Source: Cellulomonas citrea (lineage in GTDB: Bacteria; Actinomycetota; Actinomycetes; Actinomycetales; Cellulomonadaceae). Taken from it: a DNA stretch of 50,732 bases. The translations under genes were made by a program, and so were the position numbers. The stretch's first letter is position 1. Each line of letters starts with the position of its first letter. This document shows, one piece after another, positions 25,491 through 34,010 of the stretch. Location: assembly GCF_009829685.1 (NCBI RefSeq), contig NZ_VWSD01000006.1, positions 1-50,732 of the forward strand, in the 5' to 3' direction. The notes below the pieces were generated by a model. The model was not told the origin of the DNA, ran no database searches, and worked only from the letters and a program-made list of their open reading frames with translations.

Positions 25491-26603
25491 GTGCGGACGC
25501 TGCAGGTCGGGATGACGGTCGAGCAGTGCTGGCACGCCGTCCCCGGCGGTTCGGGCACCTACATCCGCGAGCTCCTCCGTGAGCTGCCGGCCGCACAGGT
25601 CGCCGTGACCGGACTCGCCGCGTGGCACCGCGACGAGTCCGCACCCGGCCTGGGGATCCCCGTCCGGCGGGTGCCGTTGCCGCGGCGCGGACTCTACGAG
25701 GCCTGGAACCGGGTCCGGCGCCCCGGGGCCGAGTCGGTGCTCGGCCCGGTCGACGTCCTGCACGCCACGACGTGGGCGGTTCCGGGGCGCTCCGTCCCGC
25801 TCGTGGTCACCGTCCACGACCTGGCGTTCCTGCGCGAGCCCGGGCACTTCACCGCTCGGGGGACCTCCTTCTTCACCCGGTCGCTCCAGATCGTGCGTGA
25901 CGAGGCGGCGGTCGTCGTCGTCCCGTCCGAGGCGACGCGCCGGGACTGCGTGGACGTGGGGATCGAGCCGGGACGTCTCGTGGTGGCCCGGCATGGCGTC
26001 CGGGCCGAGCAGGTGACGGCGGAGGCACGGACCCGATGGGCCGCGCGACTCGGGACCGGCCGCCCGTACGTGCTGTGGTGCGGGACGCTCGAACCCCGCA
26101 AGAACGTTCCGACGCTCGTCGCCGCGTTCGCGCTGCTGCTGCGTGAGACCGGCACCCCCGTGGACCTCGTCCTCGCCGGTCCGGACGGATGGGGCTCCGC
26201 GGCCGCTGAGGTCGCCCGGTCGCTCGAGGGTGTCCCGGAGGGGCGGGTGCACCTGGTCGGCAGGCTCAGCGACGCCGAGCTCCAGGCGGCCTACGCCGGC
26301 GCCTCGGTGTTCGCCTTCCCGTCGGTGTGGGAGGGGTTCGGCATGCCGGTGCTCGAGGCGATGGCGCACGGCGTCCCGGTGGTCACGTCGCGGGACACCT
26401 CGATGGCGGAGTTCGCCGAGGGGGCCGGGGCGCTCGCCGACCCGCTCGACCCCCAGGCGCTCGCCACCGCTCTGGCAGAGGCGCTGGGTCCGCAGGGGGC
26501 GCTGTGGGGTGCGGTCGGGCGCGAGCGGGCCGCGGCGATGACATGGACCGCCAGCGCGTCGCGCCACGTCGCGGCGTACCGTCAGGCGCTCGCGACGGCC
26601 TGA
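25491..26603 (+). CDS. GT4 glycosyltransferase, mannosyltransferase-like
   Basis: 370 residues with the two-Rossmann GT-B layout. The N-terminal half has PGGSGTYIRELLREL and LVVTVHDLAFL. The C-terminal half has YVLWCGTLEPRKNVPTLV and FPSVWEGFGMPVLEAMAHGVPVV, in which the E-x7-E pair binds the nucleotide sugar. This pattern is common to mannosyl-, rhamnosyl- and fucosyl-transferases of the family, so donor and linkage are open. The last 22 bases overlap the end of the convergent DUF2142 gene. GTG 25491 fits a leaderless start. Confidence 0.92.
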   Translation: MRTLQVGMTVEQCWHAVPGGSGTYIRELLRELPAAQVAVTGLAAWHRDESAPGLGIPVRRVPLPRRGLYEAWNRVRRPGAESVLGPVDVLHATTWAVPGRSVPLVVTVHDLAFLREPGHFTARGTSFFTRSLQIVRDEAAVVVVPSEATRRDCVDVGIEPGRLVVARHGVRAEQVTAEARTRWAARLGTGRPYVLWCGTLEPRKNVPTLVAAFALLLRETGTPVDLVLAGPDGWGSAAAEVARSLEGVPEGRVHLVGRLSDAELQAAYAGASVFAFPSVWEGFGMPVLEAMAHGVPVVTSRDTSMAEFAEGAGALADPLDPQALATALAEALGPQGALWGAVGRERAAAMTWTASASRHVAAYRQALATA

Positions 26604-28156
26604 GGCATCGGCGACGCGCTGGTCGCCTCGTCGGCGCCTTCGGCCCTCACCAGGAGCACGGCGCCCACGACCAGCGCGACCACGTGCACGGCCAGGAGCA
26701 GCCCGCCGTTGAGCGGAGGTGCCCACGGACCGCCGAGCGCCGACCGCCACGATCCGCTCTCGCCGACGGTGTACCGCCGTAGGTTCGCGACGAACGCGAT
26801 CGTGAGGCCGAGCGGCGCGAGGGTCGCGACGAGGACGAGCAGCCGGCGCGCCAACCGTTCGGGCAGCGACGAGAAGACGTCGCGGCACGCGAACCCTGCG
26901 GTCACGCCGACCGCGACGTACAGCGGCATCGAGTAGCGCGCCGTCCAGATGTACCCCACGCTGTGCGCCTGCCACGCCTGGAGGAGGACCGGGAGGAGCA
27001 CCGCGACAGCGGCACCTGCCAGCACGGCCAGACGCATGCGTCGACCCGCCAGACCGACGGCGAGCAGCAACGGAAGCCCGATGAGTGCGGCGTAGCCGAG
27101 GTACACCAGCTGCGGGAGCTCGGCGTCCATCCAGCCGAACCGGCCGATGGCCACCGTCAGGAAGTCGCCGGTGTCGAGCAGCGTGCGGTTCGCAGTCGAG
27201 AGGAAGCCGTACTCGGGATGCTCCGCACCGCCTGCGCCGAGTGTGCCGGCCCGCAAGGTCCACATCAGCGCGGCCGCCGTCGACGCGAGGATCACGGCGA
27301 GCCACGGCCACGTCCGACGGTCCAGCAGTGCCTTGGTGAACTCGCGCCACGGCCCGACGCCGACCGCTGCGAGAGCGACGAGGACGACCACGTAGAGCGG
27401 GGACAGCCCCCGGGAGTTCACCAGGAAGGCCGTCACGACCGCGATCCCCGCCGCGCGGACCGGCAACCGTGCGGGGTCCGGGTCGCGCAGGAGCACCAGG
27501 AGGCTCGCCATGAGCGTGAGCGAGGCGCTGATCTCGAGCGACGAGGGGTTCACCGTGCTGTTGAGGTAGACCACCATCGGGGTGAGCGCCGTGAGCACCC
27601 CGACGATGACCAGCGGACGCCGGGAGAGCTCGGCGAGCGCGCGAAAGCCCCAGGCGAGCACCAGGCTGCTGATGGCCGCGCTGAGGAGCCGCATGAGGTA
27701 GAGCACCCAGGGCGCGGGCGGGAGCAGGGTCGGGAGGCCGACGATCGCGTAGTACAGCGGGTTGTTGCGGATGACCCACGTCGAGGCCTGGGTGGGCGTC
27801 GCGGCCGCGCTGCCGGTCGGCAGCTGGGCGCTCGGGCAGTCGGCGGGGACGTCGGGCTGGAAGGCGAAGCACGTCGGGTAGACGCCCAGCGTCGCGTACA
27901 GCGCGGGGACGGTCACCACCCCCGCACCGGCCGCACCAGGTGCGCTCGTCCCCGTGAGGTCTCCGCGCACCACGGCCGCCGCCTTGACGACGTGGGCGTT
28001 CTCGTCCGGACCGGAAGCGATCGGCGAGGCCAATGCCCAGGCGGACGTGACCGTCCACAGGACGGCGAAGGCGAGCCAGAACACCCTGCCGGGACGGGGC
28101 GCCCGTCTCGGGGACGGCCCGTCCTTGCTCTCTGCGGAGGAGACGGGTAGCGACAT
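26582..28156 (-). CDS. DUF2142 family polytopic membrane protein
   Basis: 524 residues with about 12 membrane helices. The first extracytoplasmic loop has SPIASGPDENAH, the conserved acidic motif of DUF2142 proteins, which resemble GT-C glycosyltransferases. They occur in surface-polysaccharide loci and may transfer or polymerise sugars outside the membrane. Later loops include NSTVNPSSLEI and IRNNPLYYAIVG. ATG 28156 has GAGGA upstream, and a TAGCCT hexamer predicts a ~33-base leader. The 3' end overlaps the convergent GT4 gene by 22 bases. Together with the protein at 10774 it is one of two candidates for an external GT or polymerase. Confidence 0.85.
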   Translation of the reverse strand: MSLPVSSAESKDGPSPRRAPRPGRVFWLAFAVLWTVTSAWALASPIASGPDENAHVVKAAAVVRGDLTGTSAPGAAGAGVVTVPALYATLGVYPTCFAFQPDVPADCPSAQLPTGSAAATPTQASTWVIRNNPLYYAIVGLPTLLPPAPWVLYLMRLLSAAISSLVLAWGFRALAELSRRPLVIVGVLTALTPMVVYLNSTVNPSSLEISASLTLMASLLVLLRDPDPARLPVRAAGIAVVTAFLVNSRGLSPLYVVVLVALAAVGVGPWREFTKALLDRRTWPWLAVILASTAAALMWTLRAGTLGAGGAEHPEYGFLSTANRTLLDTGDFLTVAIGRFGWMDAELPQLVYLGYAALIGLPLLLAVGLAGRRMRLAVLAGAAVAVLLPVLLQAWQAHSVGYIWTARYSMPLYVAVGVTAGFACRDVFSSLPERLARRLLVLVATLAPLGLTIAFVANLRRYTVGESGSWRSALGGPWAPPLNGGLLLAVHVVALVVGAVLLVRAEGADEATSASPMPQAVASA

Positions 28157-28195
28157 GGGGTCCTCGGTGGCTCGATGGGGCGCACGACGCGTGCG

Positions 28196-28201
28196 AGGCT
28201 A
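28196..28201 (-). promoter_or_regulatory. Putative -10 hexamer of the DUF2142 gene
   Basis: TAGCCT on the minus strand predicts a start near 28189 and a short leader containing the GAGGA ribosome-binding site of ATG 28156. Confidence 0.35.
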
Positions 28202-28228
28202 CCGCGCTGCTCGACCGGGACCGCTCGC

Positions 28229-28234
28229 TACCCT
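28229..28234 (+). promoter_or_regulatory. Putative -10 hexamer, leaderless start of the 28-35 kb operon
   Basis: TACCCT lies six bases before GTG 28241, which begins the homologous part of the GT4 protein. Confidence 0.45.
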
Positions 28235-28240
28235 CGGCGG

Positions 28241-29398
28241 GTGCGCATCGCTGTGGCCTTCGACTGCTTCTACCCGATGACGACTGGTGGCGGCGAGCGG
28301 CAGTACCGGCTGTTCGCCGAGGCATGGGCCGGTGCGGGACACGAGGTCGACTACCTCACGCGCAGGCTCTGGGACGGCGCGGCGCCGCAGGTCGCACCCG
28401 GCGTGAGCGTCGTCGGGGTGAGCGCCCGGAGCGAGCTCTACGACGCCCGGGGGAACCGTCGCCCGCTGGTGGCGCTGCGGTTCGCGGCCGGGCTGTTCGG
28501 GCACCTGCTCCGCAACCGGGGCCGGTACGACGTCGTGGTGGTGTCCGCGCTCCCGGTGCTCAACGTCTTCGCGGCACGGCTCGCACTCCTGGGCAGCCGG
28601 ACCCGCATGTGCTCCGACTTCCTCGAGGTCTGGCGGCGCGACCAGTGGCTCGAGTACTCCGGGCCGGTCGTCGGGCGGGTGGCGGCGACGCTCCAGCACC
28701 TCGCCGTCCGCGCCAGCCCCTGGGTCAGCTGCTACTCGCGGATGAACGCCCGGCGTCTGGTGGCCGAGGGTGCGCGACATGAGCCCGTCCTCGGCCCGGG
28801 GCTCGTCGGGACGGAGGGCAGCGGCTTCGACGAGAGCGGGTTCGACGACTCCCTGCCCGCCACGGTCGTCTACGTCGGTCGGCACATCCCCGACAAGCAG
28901 GTCGACGTCATCCCCGCCGCGATCGCCTGGGCCCGCCGCAGCGGTGCGGACCTGCGCGCTGCCGTGCTCGGCGACGGACCCCAGCGCGCCGCGGTCGAGC
29001 GTGAGATCGGCCGGCTCGGTCTCGACGACGTCGTCGAGCTTCCCGGCTTCGTCCCGGAGGACGAGCTGCACCGACGCGTCGCGAGCGCGGCCGTCCTGGT
29101 CAACCCGTCCCGCCGCGAGGGGTACGGACTGGTCGTCGTCGAGGCGTGCGCCTCCGGCACCCCGGTGGTCCTGGTCGACGCCGAGGACAACGCCTCGGTC
29201 GATCTGGTCGACGAGGGTGTCAACGGGTTCGTCGCGGCGTCGACGGAGCCGGAGGTCCTCGGCGCTGCGCTGCTGCGCGCGATCGACGCCGGCCCGGCCC
29301 TGCGCAGGTCGGCGCGGGCCTGGTACGAGGCGGCTGCTCGGGAGCGCACCGCGGCGGCGTCGGCGCTCGCGATCGTCGAACGCCTCACGCGCGCATGA
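28241..29398 (+). CDS. GT4 glycosyltransferase
   Basis: 385 residues. It starts VRIAVAFDCFYPMTTGGGERQYRLFAEAWAGAGH, the N-terminal Rossmann fold with its Gly-rich acceptor loop. TVVYVGRHIPDKQVDVI marks the second domain, and PSRREGYGLVVVEACASGTPVV carries the E-x7-E donor site. The open frame extends upstream to 28175, but GTG 28241 is preferred because homology begins there and TACCCT stands six bases upstream. It leads a run of plus-strand glycan genes to 35.1 kb. Donor and acceptor are unknown. Confidence 0.92.
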   Translation: MRIAVAFDCFYPMTTGGGERQYRLFAEAWAGAGHEVDYLTRRLWDGAAPQVAPGVSVVGVSARSELYDARGNRRPLVALRFAAGLFGHLLRNRGRYDVVVVSALPVLNVFAARLALLGSRTRMCSDFLEVWRRDQWLEYSGPVVGRVAATLQHLAVRASPWVSCYSRMNARRLVAEGARHEPVLGPGLVGTEGSGFDESGFDDSLPATVVYVGRHIPDKQVDVIPAAIAWARRSGADLRAAVLGDGPQRAAVEREIGRLGLDDVVELPGFVPEDELHRRVASAAVLVNPSRREGYGLVVVEACASGTPVVLVDAEDNASVDLVDEGVNGFVAASTEPEVLGAALLRAIDAGPALRRSARAWYEAAARERTAAASALAIVERLTRA

Positions 29399-29433
29399 GG
29401 GGAGGGCGTGCTCTCCGGCTCCTCGGGCGTTGG

Positions 29434-29439
29434 TAGAGT
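29434..29439 (+). promoter_or_regulatory. Putative -10 hexamer of the 29.5-35 kb operon
   Basis: TAGAGT sits 36 bases before ATG 29476 and would give a leader of about 30 bases, so a second promoter may drive the next five genes. Confidence 0.35.
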
Positions 29440-29475
29440 ACGCGCCTACCTGCACCCCCACGGACGGACGTGGTC

Positions 29476-30831
29476 ATGGCCCCGCCGAGCGTTGAGCTCA
29501 CGATCTTGATGCCGTGCCTCAACGAGGCAGAGACGCTTGAGGTCTGCATCCGCAAGGCGCTCGGGTACCTGCAGGGCGCAGGGGTCGACGGCGAGGTCGT
29601 CATCGCGGACAACGGCAGCACCGACGGTTCGCAGCAGATCGCCGAGCGGCTCGGGGCCCGCGTGGTCCCGGTCGCCGAGAAGGGCTACGGCGCGGCGCTG
29701 ATCGGTGGCATCGTCGCGGCGCGCGGGCGGTTCGTCATCATGGGCGATGCCGACGACAGCTATGACTTCTCCGCGCTCGGGCCCTTCCTCGCCAAGCTGC
29801 GCGAGGGCAACGACCTGGTGATGGGCAACCGGTTCGCCGGGGGCATCGCACCCGGGGCCATGCCCCCGCTGCACCGCTACCTCGGCAACCCGGTGCTCTC
29901 GGGCATCGGTCAGCTCTTCTTCAAGCCGGGAGTGCGCGACTTCCACTGCGGGCTTCGTGGCTTCTCCCGCGAGCGGATCCTCGCCCTGGGGCTGCGGACG
30001 TCCGGGATGGAGTTCGCCTCCGAGATGGTGGTGCGGGCCTCGCTCGCCGGTCTGCGCATCGCGGAGGTCCCCACCACGCTCAAGAAGGACGGCCGGTCCC
30101 GGCCGCCGCACCTGCGGAGCTGGCACGACGGGTGGCGGCACCTTCGCTTCCTCCTGGTCTTCTCCCCGCGATGGCTGTTCTGGATCCCCGGCTGGACGAT
30201 GCTGGTGACCGGTCTGCTGGTCAGCGTCGTGCTCCTGTTCGGGCCCGTCGCCGTGGGGTCGGTCGGTTTCGACGTCTCGACCATGGTCTATGCCCTGGGT
30301 GCGGCGATCCTGGGCTACCAGGCGCTGCTGTTCGCCGTGCTGACCAAGGTGTATGCCCACCACGAGGGCTTCCTGCCCAGCGGACCGCGCTTCTGGCGGC
30401 TGATGGACAAGGTGACCGTCGAGCGCGGGCTCCTGCTCGGTCTGCTCCTGTTCGTGCTGGGACTCGCGACCGCGGTGGCCCAGGTCGTTCGGTGGGGCGA
30501 CGTCGGCTTCGGTGGCCTTGACGCCCGCTCGGCGGTGCGGATCGCGATCCCGGCGGTCCTCGGTCTCACGCTCGGCTTCCAGACGATGATGTCCAGCATG
30601 TTCATCGGGATCCTCGGGATCCCGACGCGGGCCGGTTCCAACCCGCACACACCCGTGTCCGCCGAGGAGCCTGACGAGGTGGCGCCCGGCGACCTCGCGA
30701 GCGACGAGGACGCGGTGGCAGGGCCCTCGGCAGCGCGTGACGCCGCGGGTACGGACGACTCCGCGCGGACGGGGGAGGACTCGAACCTGGCACCGTCCAC
30801 GGGTCGGTCCGCCATCGCCTCCGAGTCGTGA
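29476..30831 (+). CDS. Membrane-bound GT2, polyprenyl-phosphate glycosyltransferase-like
   Basis: 451 residues from ATG 29476 (GTG 29470 is also possible). The DPM1/GtrB-like GT2 domain (about 6-225) has LTILMPCLNEAETL, VIADNGSTDGS, EKGYGAALIGG, the D-x-D region GDADDSYDF, and CGLRGFSRERI. Four membrane helices follow (about 235-380). The last ~65 residues are an unusual acidic, Ser/Ala-rich tail. Such enzymes load a sugar onto polyprenyl phosphate for use outside the cytoplasm. The stop shares four bases with the start of the GT4 gene downstream (GTGA). Confidence 0.88.
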   Translation: MAPPSVELTILMPCLNEAETLEVCIRKALGYLQGAGVDGEVVIADNGSTDGSQQIAERLGARVVPVAEKGYGAALIGGIVAARGRFVIMGDADDSYDFSALGPFLAKLREGNDLVMGNRFAGGIAPGAMPPLHRYLGNPVLSGIGQLFFKPGVRDFHCGLRGFSRERILALGLRTSGMEFASEMVVRASLAGLRIAEVPTTLKKDGRSRPPHLRSWHDGWRHLRFLLVFSPRWLFWIPGWTMLVTGLLVSVVLLFGPVAVGSVGFDVSTMVYALGAAILGYQALLFAVLTKVYAHHEGFLPSGPRFWRLMDKVTVERGLLLGLLLFVLGLATAVAQVVRWGDVGFGGLDARSAVRIAIPAVLGLTLGFQTMMSSMFIGILGIPTRAGSNPHTPVSAEEPDEVAPGDLASDEDAVAGPSAARDAAGTDDSARTGEDSNLAPSTGRSAIASES

Positions 30832-31964
30832 CGGCGACACGGCGCGTCGCCGTCGACCTGCTGTACGTCACGGGCCACCGCGGCGGTACGGAGACCTACG
30901 CCCGGGAGCTGCTCCCACGGTTGGCGGACCGCCTCGACGACATCGAGTTCGTGGGTCTGGCCGCCGCACCCGGCGCCGGGCTCGTCGAGACCTGGTTCCC
31001 CGGTCCGGTGCACCGGACGTCGGTCGACACGCGGCAGCGTGCGGCCTGGGCCCTGGCGGAGACCTTCGCGGTGGAGGGGGCCGCCGCCAGGCACGGCGCC
31101 GACCTCCTGTGGTGCCCCGCGAACTACGGTCCTGGCGGTCGGCGCGTGCCCACCCTCGTGACGGCGCACGACGTGATCCCGTTCGAGCACGTGCCGCCGG
31201 GTCTCGGCCGCGCGGGGCAGCGCGTGACGACCTGGCTGCTGCGTCGTGCGGCGCGCGGTGCCACCCGCCTGCTCGCCGTGAGCGAGGACGGGGCCCGGCG
31301 CGCAGCGGACGTGATGGGCGTCGACCGCGAGCGCATCAGCGTGGCACCCAACGGCGCCAGCACCGTCCCGGTGCCAGGCGACCCCCGAGCGGTGCTGGAC
31401 GAGATGGGCGTTCCGCGGAGCCGCGCGATCGTCGTGAGCGCGGGGAACCGCATGCCGCACAAGAACTTCTCGACGCTGCTGCGTGCGGTGGCGGCCGTCC
31501 CGCCGGAGCGCAGGCCCTTCCTGGTGCTGCCCGGCGGGGGGAGCGACGACCCGCTCGATCCCGTCGTCGCGGCGCTCGGGCTCCGTGACGACGTGATGCT
31601 GCCGGGCTGGGTGACGGGCGACCAGCTGGGCGCACTGCTTGCGGTGGCCGACCTGTACGTCTGCCCGTCGCTCGACGAGGGCTTCGGGCTCCCCGTCGTC
31701 GACGCGATGCGCGCTGGCTGCCCCGTGCTCGCCTCCGACATCGCGGTGCTCCACGAGGTCGGCGCCGATGCGGTCGAGTACGTGGACGCACGCGACGAGC
31801 ACGCCCTGGCCGCGGCCGTCGACCGGGTGCTGGCGGATCCCGCGCTGCGGGCGGGTCTGCGGGCGCGCGGCCTCGAACGTGCCCGGCTGTTCACCTGGGA
31901 CCGGTCGGCGGACCTCGTGGCCGAGGTCGTCTCACGGACGCTCGCCGAGGTCCAGCGGACATGA
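30828..31964 (+). CDS. GT4 glycosyltransferase
   Basis: 378 residues. The N-terminal part has VDLLYVTGHRGGTETYARELL and TLVTAHDVIPFEHV. The second domain has VVSAGNRMPHKNFSTLLRAV and CPSLDEGFGLPVVDAMRAGCPVL; the usual first Glu of the E-x7-E motif is E in DEGFG, but the second position is D (VVDAM). The GTG start overlaps the stop of the upstream GT2 by four bases, and its own stop overlaps the next ATG (ATGA), so three genes are translationally coupled. Substrate unknown. Confidence 0.91.
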   Translation: MTATRRVAVDLLYVTGHRGGTETYARELLPRLADRLDDIEFVGLAAAPGAGLVETWFPGPVHRTSVDTRQRAAWALAETFAVEGAAARHGADLLWCPANYGPGGRRVPTLVTAHDVIPFEHVPPGLGRAGQRVTTWLLRRAARGATRLLAVSEDGARRAADVMGVDRERISVAPNGASTVPVPGDPRAVLDEMGVPRSRAIVVSAGNRMPHKNFSTLLRAVAAVPPERRPFLVLPGGGSDDPLDPVVAALGLRDDVMLPGWVTGDQLGALLAVADLYVCPSLDEGFGLPVVDAMRAGCPVLASDIAVLHEVGADAVEYVDARDEHALAAAVDRVLADPALRAGLRARGLERARLFTWDRSADLVAEVVSRTLAEVQRT

Positions 31965-32848
31965 GGCTCGGGCTGGTGGTCACGACCATCGGGCGTCCTG
32001 AGGCGCTCGAACGGCTGCTCGCCTCGCTCGACGGGCAGCTCCTGGCGGACGATGCGCTCGTCGTCGTCGCGCAGGGCAGGGTCGACGACGTCGCACGCGT
32101 CCTCGAACGCCACGGGGCCATCGCCGCCAACGTGAGCCTCACCACGTCGGAGCGCGGGGCCGCGCTCGGGCGTAACGTCGGCGTCGCCGCGCTGCCGGAC
32201 GACGGGCACGACAGGTTGCTGTGCTTCCCCAACGACACCACGTGGTTCCCCCCGGGGTCGGTCGAGGCCCTTCGGTCGTCGACGGCTGCCGCGGACCTCG
32301 AGGCCGGGGCGATCACGGTGGCCGATGAGCTCGGTCCCAAGTTCGTGCTCCCGGCTGCGGGGACGCCGCTCGACCGCTGGAACGTGTGGGCGGTCATCGA
32401 GATGGGCCTGCTGATCCGGCGGTACCTGTTCGACGAGATCGGTGGCTTCGACCCGACCGTGGGAACCGGTGCGGCGACCCCCTGGCAGGCCGGGGAGGCG
32501 ACGGATCTCCTCCTGCGTCTGCTCGCCGCCCGGCCCGATGTCGCGCAGCGCTTCGGCTGGTTGCCGCCCGAGCTGTCGATCGGGGGGATCTCCGACCCGC
32601 ACGGACTGACGACCGCCGAGCGTCGTCGCAAGCTCCGTGCCTACGGGCGCGGGCTCGGGCGCCTCGTCGTCGTCCACCGGTACCCGCTCTGGTGGCGCGG
32701 GGCGTTCGTCGTCGGCGGACTTCTCTTCGGCGTGCGCCACCCGGGCACGAACCGCCCGGCCGACGGCTGGTGGGTCTTCCTCGGTCGCCTCGAGGGTGCC
32801 CTGGGCCGCGAGATCGGGCGGGCCGCCTCGACTGCGGTGACGAGATGA
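31961..32848 (+). CDS. GT2-like glycosyltransferase, divergent
   Basis: 295 residues. It starts MRLGLVVTTIGRPEALERLLASL, a GT-A opening. The sugar-nucleotide region is atypical: LLCFPNDTTWFPPGSV stands where D-x-D normally is, with N-D as the only match. GGFDPTVGTGAATPWQAGEATDLLLRLL replaces the usual ED motif region. It is flanked by overlapping genes on both sides (ATGA at 31961 and at 32845), so it is well embedded in the operon. The acceptor and whether it is fully active are open. Confidence 0.82.
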   Translation: MRLGLVVTTIGRPEALERLLASLDGQLLADDALVVVAQGRVDDVARVLERHGAIAANVSLTTSERGAALGRNVGVAALPDDGHDRLLCFPNDTTWFPPGSVEALRSSTAAADLEAGAITVADELGPKFVLPAAGTPLDRWNVWAVIEMGLLIRRYLFDEIGGFDPTVGTGAATPWQAGEATDLLLRLLAARPDVAQRFGWLPPELSIGGISDPHGLTTAERRRKLRAYGRGLGRLVVVHRYPLWWRGAFVVGGLLFGVRHPGTNRPADGWWVFLGRLEGALGREIGRAASTAVTR

Positions 32849-34008
32849 GCGCGCCGGCGACCGGCGGGGCCCCGGCGCGGGCCGTGCGCAGCATGATGAC
32901 GCTTGCCGGCGGCGCCGCACTGGCGGTGGTTCCCGCCGCCTCGGTGTCGATCGCGTCGCGGCTGTTCGACTCCCGGGAGCAGGGCTGGGTCGCGGTCGCC
33001 GTGCTCATCGCGACCTTCGCCGGTCAGCTGGTGTTCAGCGTCGTCGTCGAGGCCCGGCTCGCGACCCCGGTCTCGGACCGGCGTGTGGTGTTCCCGAGAT
33101 GGCTCGTCGCGCTCGCCGTCGGTGCCGCCGCCGTCGTTGCGTTCACACCGCCCGACGCGCTGGTGCTGTGCGTCGCGTTGCCGCTCATGTCGGCCGGGCT
33201 CGAGGTCGGGCGTGGCGTGTCCGTGGCCGAGCGGCTGGACCGCCGCGAGGCTGTGGCCTCCCTCGCCGTCGGCTCGGGCGCCGCAGCCGGTGTCGTGGCG
33301 GGTCTGCTCGGCCAGCGGTGGGCACTCGTGCCGCTCGTCGTCGGCATCGCGGTCGCGACGCTGGTACGCGCGCGTCCGGTCGGGCACCGGGCGAGCCGTG
33401 CCGAGCCGAGCGTGATGCGGTGGGTGGTGGCCGACACCGCCGCGACGGGTGTGGTCCCTCCGCTGCTCAACGCTGTGATCCTGGGTCTGCTGAACCCCTC
33501 CGACGCCGTCCTGTTCACGTCCGTGTCGACGGTCTCCGGTCTGCTCGCGATCCCGCTGAACTTCATGAGGCTGCGGCTCCTCAAGGAGAGCTCACGGCTC
33601 GATGTCGTGCTGTCTGCGGTCTCGCTCGTCGCCGCGGTGCTGCTCATCGTCGTCGCGGAGGTTCTCGGCCTCTTCGGCGTGCTGTTCGGGAGCGCGTGGA
33701 GCGACAACCCGACACTGGTCCCGTTGCTCGTGGCCTGCGTCTGGCGGTCTGCGTCGCTCGTGACCACGATCCCGTTCGCCGCGCTGCGCCGCGCCGGTGC
33801 GGCGCGGCTCGTCACGATCTTGCGGGCCGTGATCTCCGTCGTGACGGTGGGCCTCGCACTCGTCGGCCTCGCCGTCGCCGGGCTCCTCGGCGTGTTCGGG
33901 GGCCTGCTGGTCGCCGAGCTGGTGGGGGCGACGGTCCTCAGCTGGGCGGCACGGCGGCATCGGCTCGCGGCCCCGGTGCCGTCCGGCGATCCTCAGGAGG
34001 CGACCTAG
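32845..34008 (+). CDS. Polytopic membrane protein, flippase-like (MOP/Wzx type)
   Basis: 387 residues with about 10-12 hydrophobic helices, preceded by a short MSAPATGGAPARAV tail. It has the overall make-up of MOP-superfamily polysaccharide transporters (VSIASRLFDSREQGWVAVAV at the first pair of helices, AVILGLLNPSDAVLFTSVSTVSGLLAIP in the middle), but it is shorter than the usual 410-480 residues. It may flip undecaprenyl-linked repeat units. ATG 32845 overlaps the previous stop (ATGA). A second, similar protein lies at 38088. Function is by fold and context. Confidence 0.68.
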   Translation: MSAPATGGAPARAVRSMMTLAGGAALAVVPAASVSIASRLFDSREQGWVAVAVLIATFAGQLVFSVVVEARLATPVSDRRVVFPRWLVALAVGAAAVVAFTPPDALVLCVALPLMSAGLEVGRGVSVAERLDRREAVASLAVGSGAAAGVVAGLLGQRWALVPLVVGIAVATLVRARPVGHRASRAEPSVMRWVVADTAATGVVPPLLNAVILGLLNPSDAVLFTSVSTVSGLLAIPLNFMRLRLLKESSRLDVVLSAVSLVAAVLLIVVAEVLGLFGVLFGSAWSDNPTLVPLLVACVWRSASLVTTIPFAALRRAGAARLVTILRAVISVVTVGLALVGLAVAGLLGVFGGLLVAELVGATVLSWAARRHRLAAPVPSGDPQEAT

Positions 34009-34010
34009 CT

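Noticed and set aside
26582..26603. 22-base overlap of GT4 and DUF2142 genes as a sign of frameshift
   Set aside because: The genes converge tail to tail and both end naturally at the family-typical length.
25425..28325. 966-codon open frame on the minus strand
   Set aside because: It spans a GT4 gene and the DUF2142 gene in a different frame, without domain motifs; both overlapped genes have clear family motifs.
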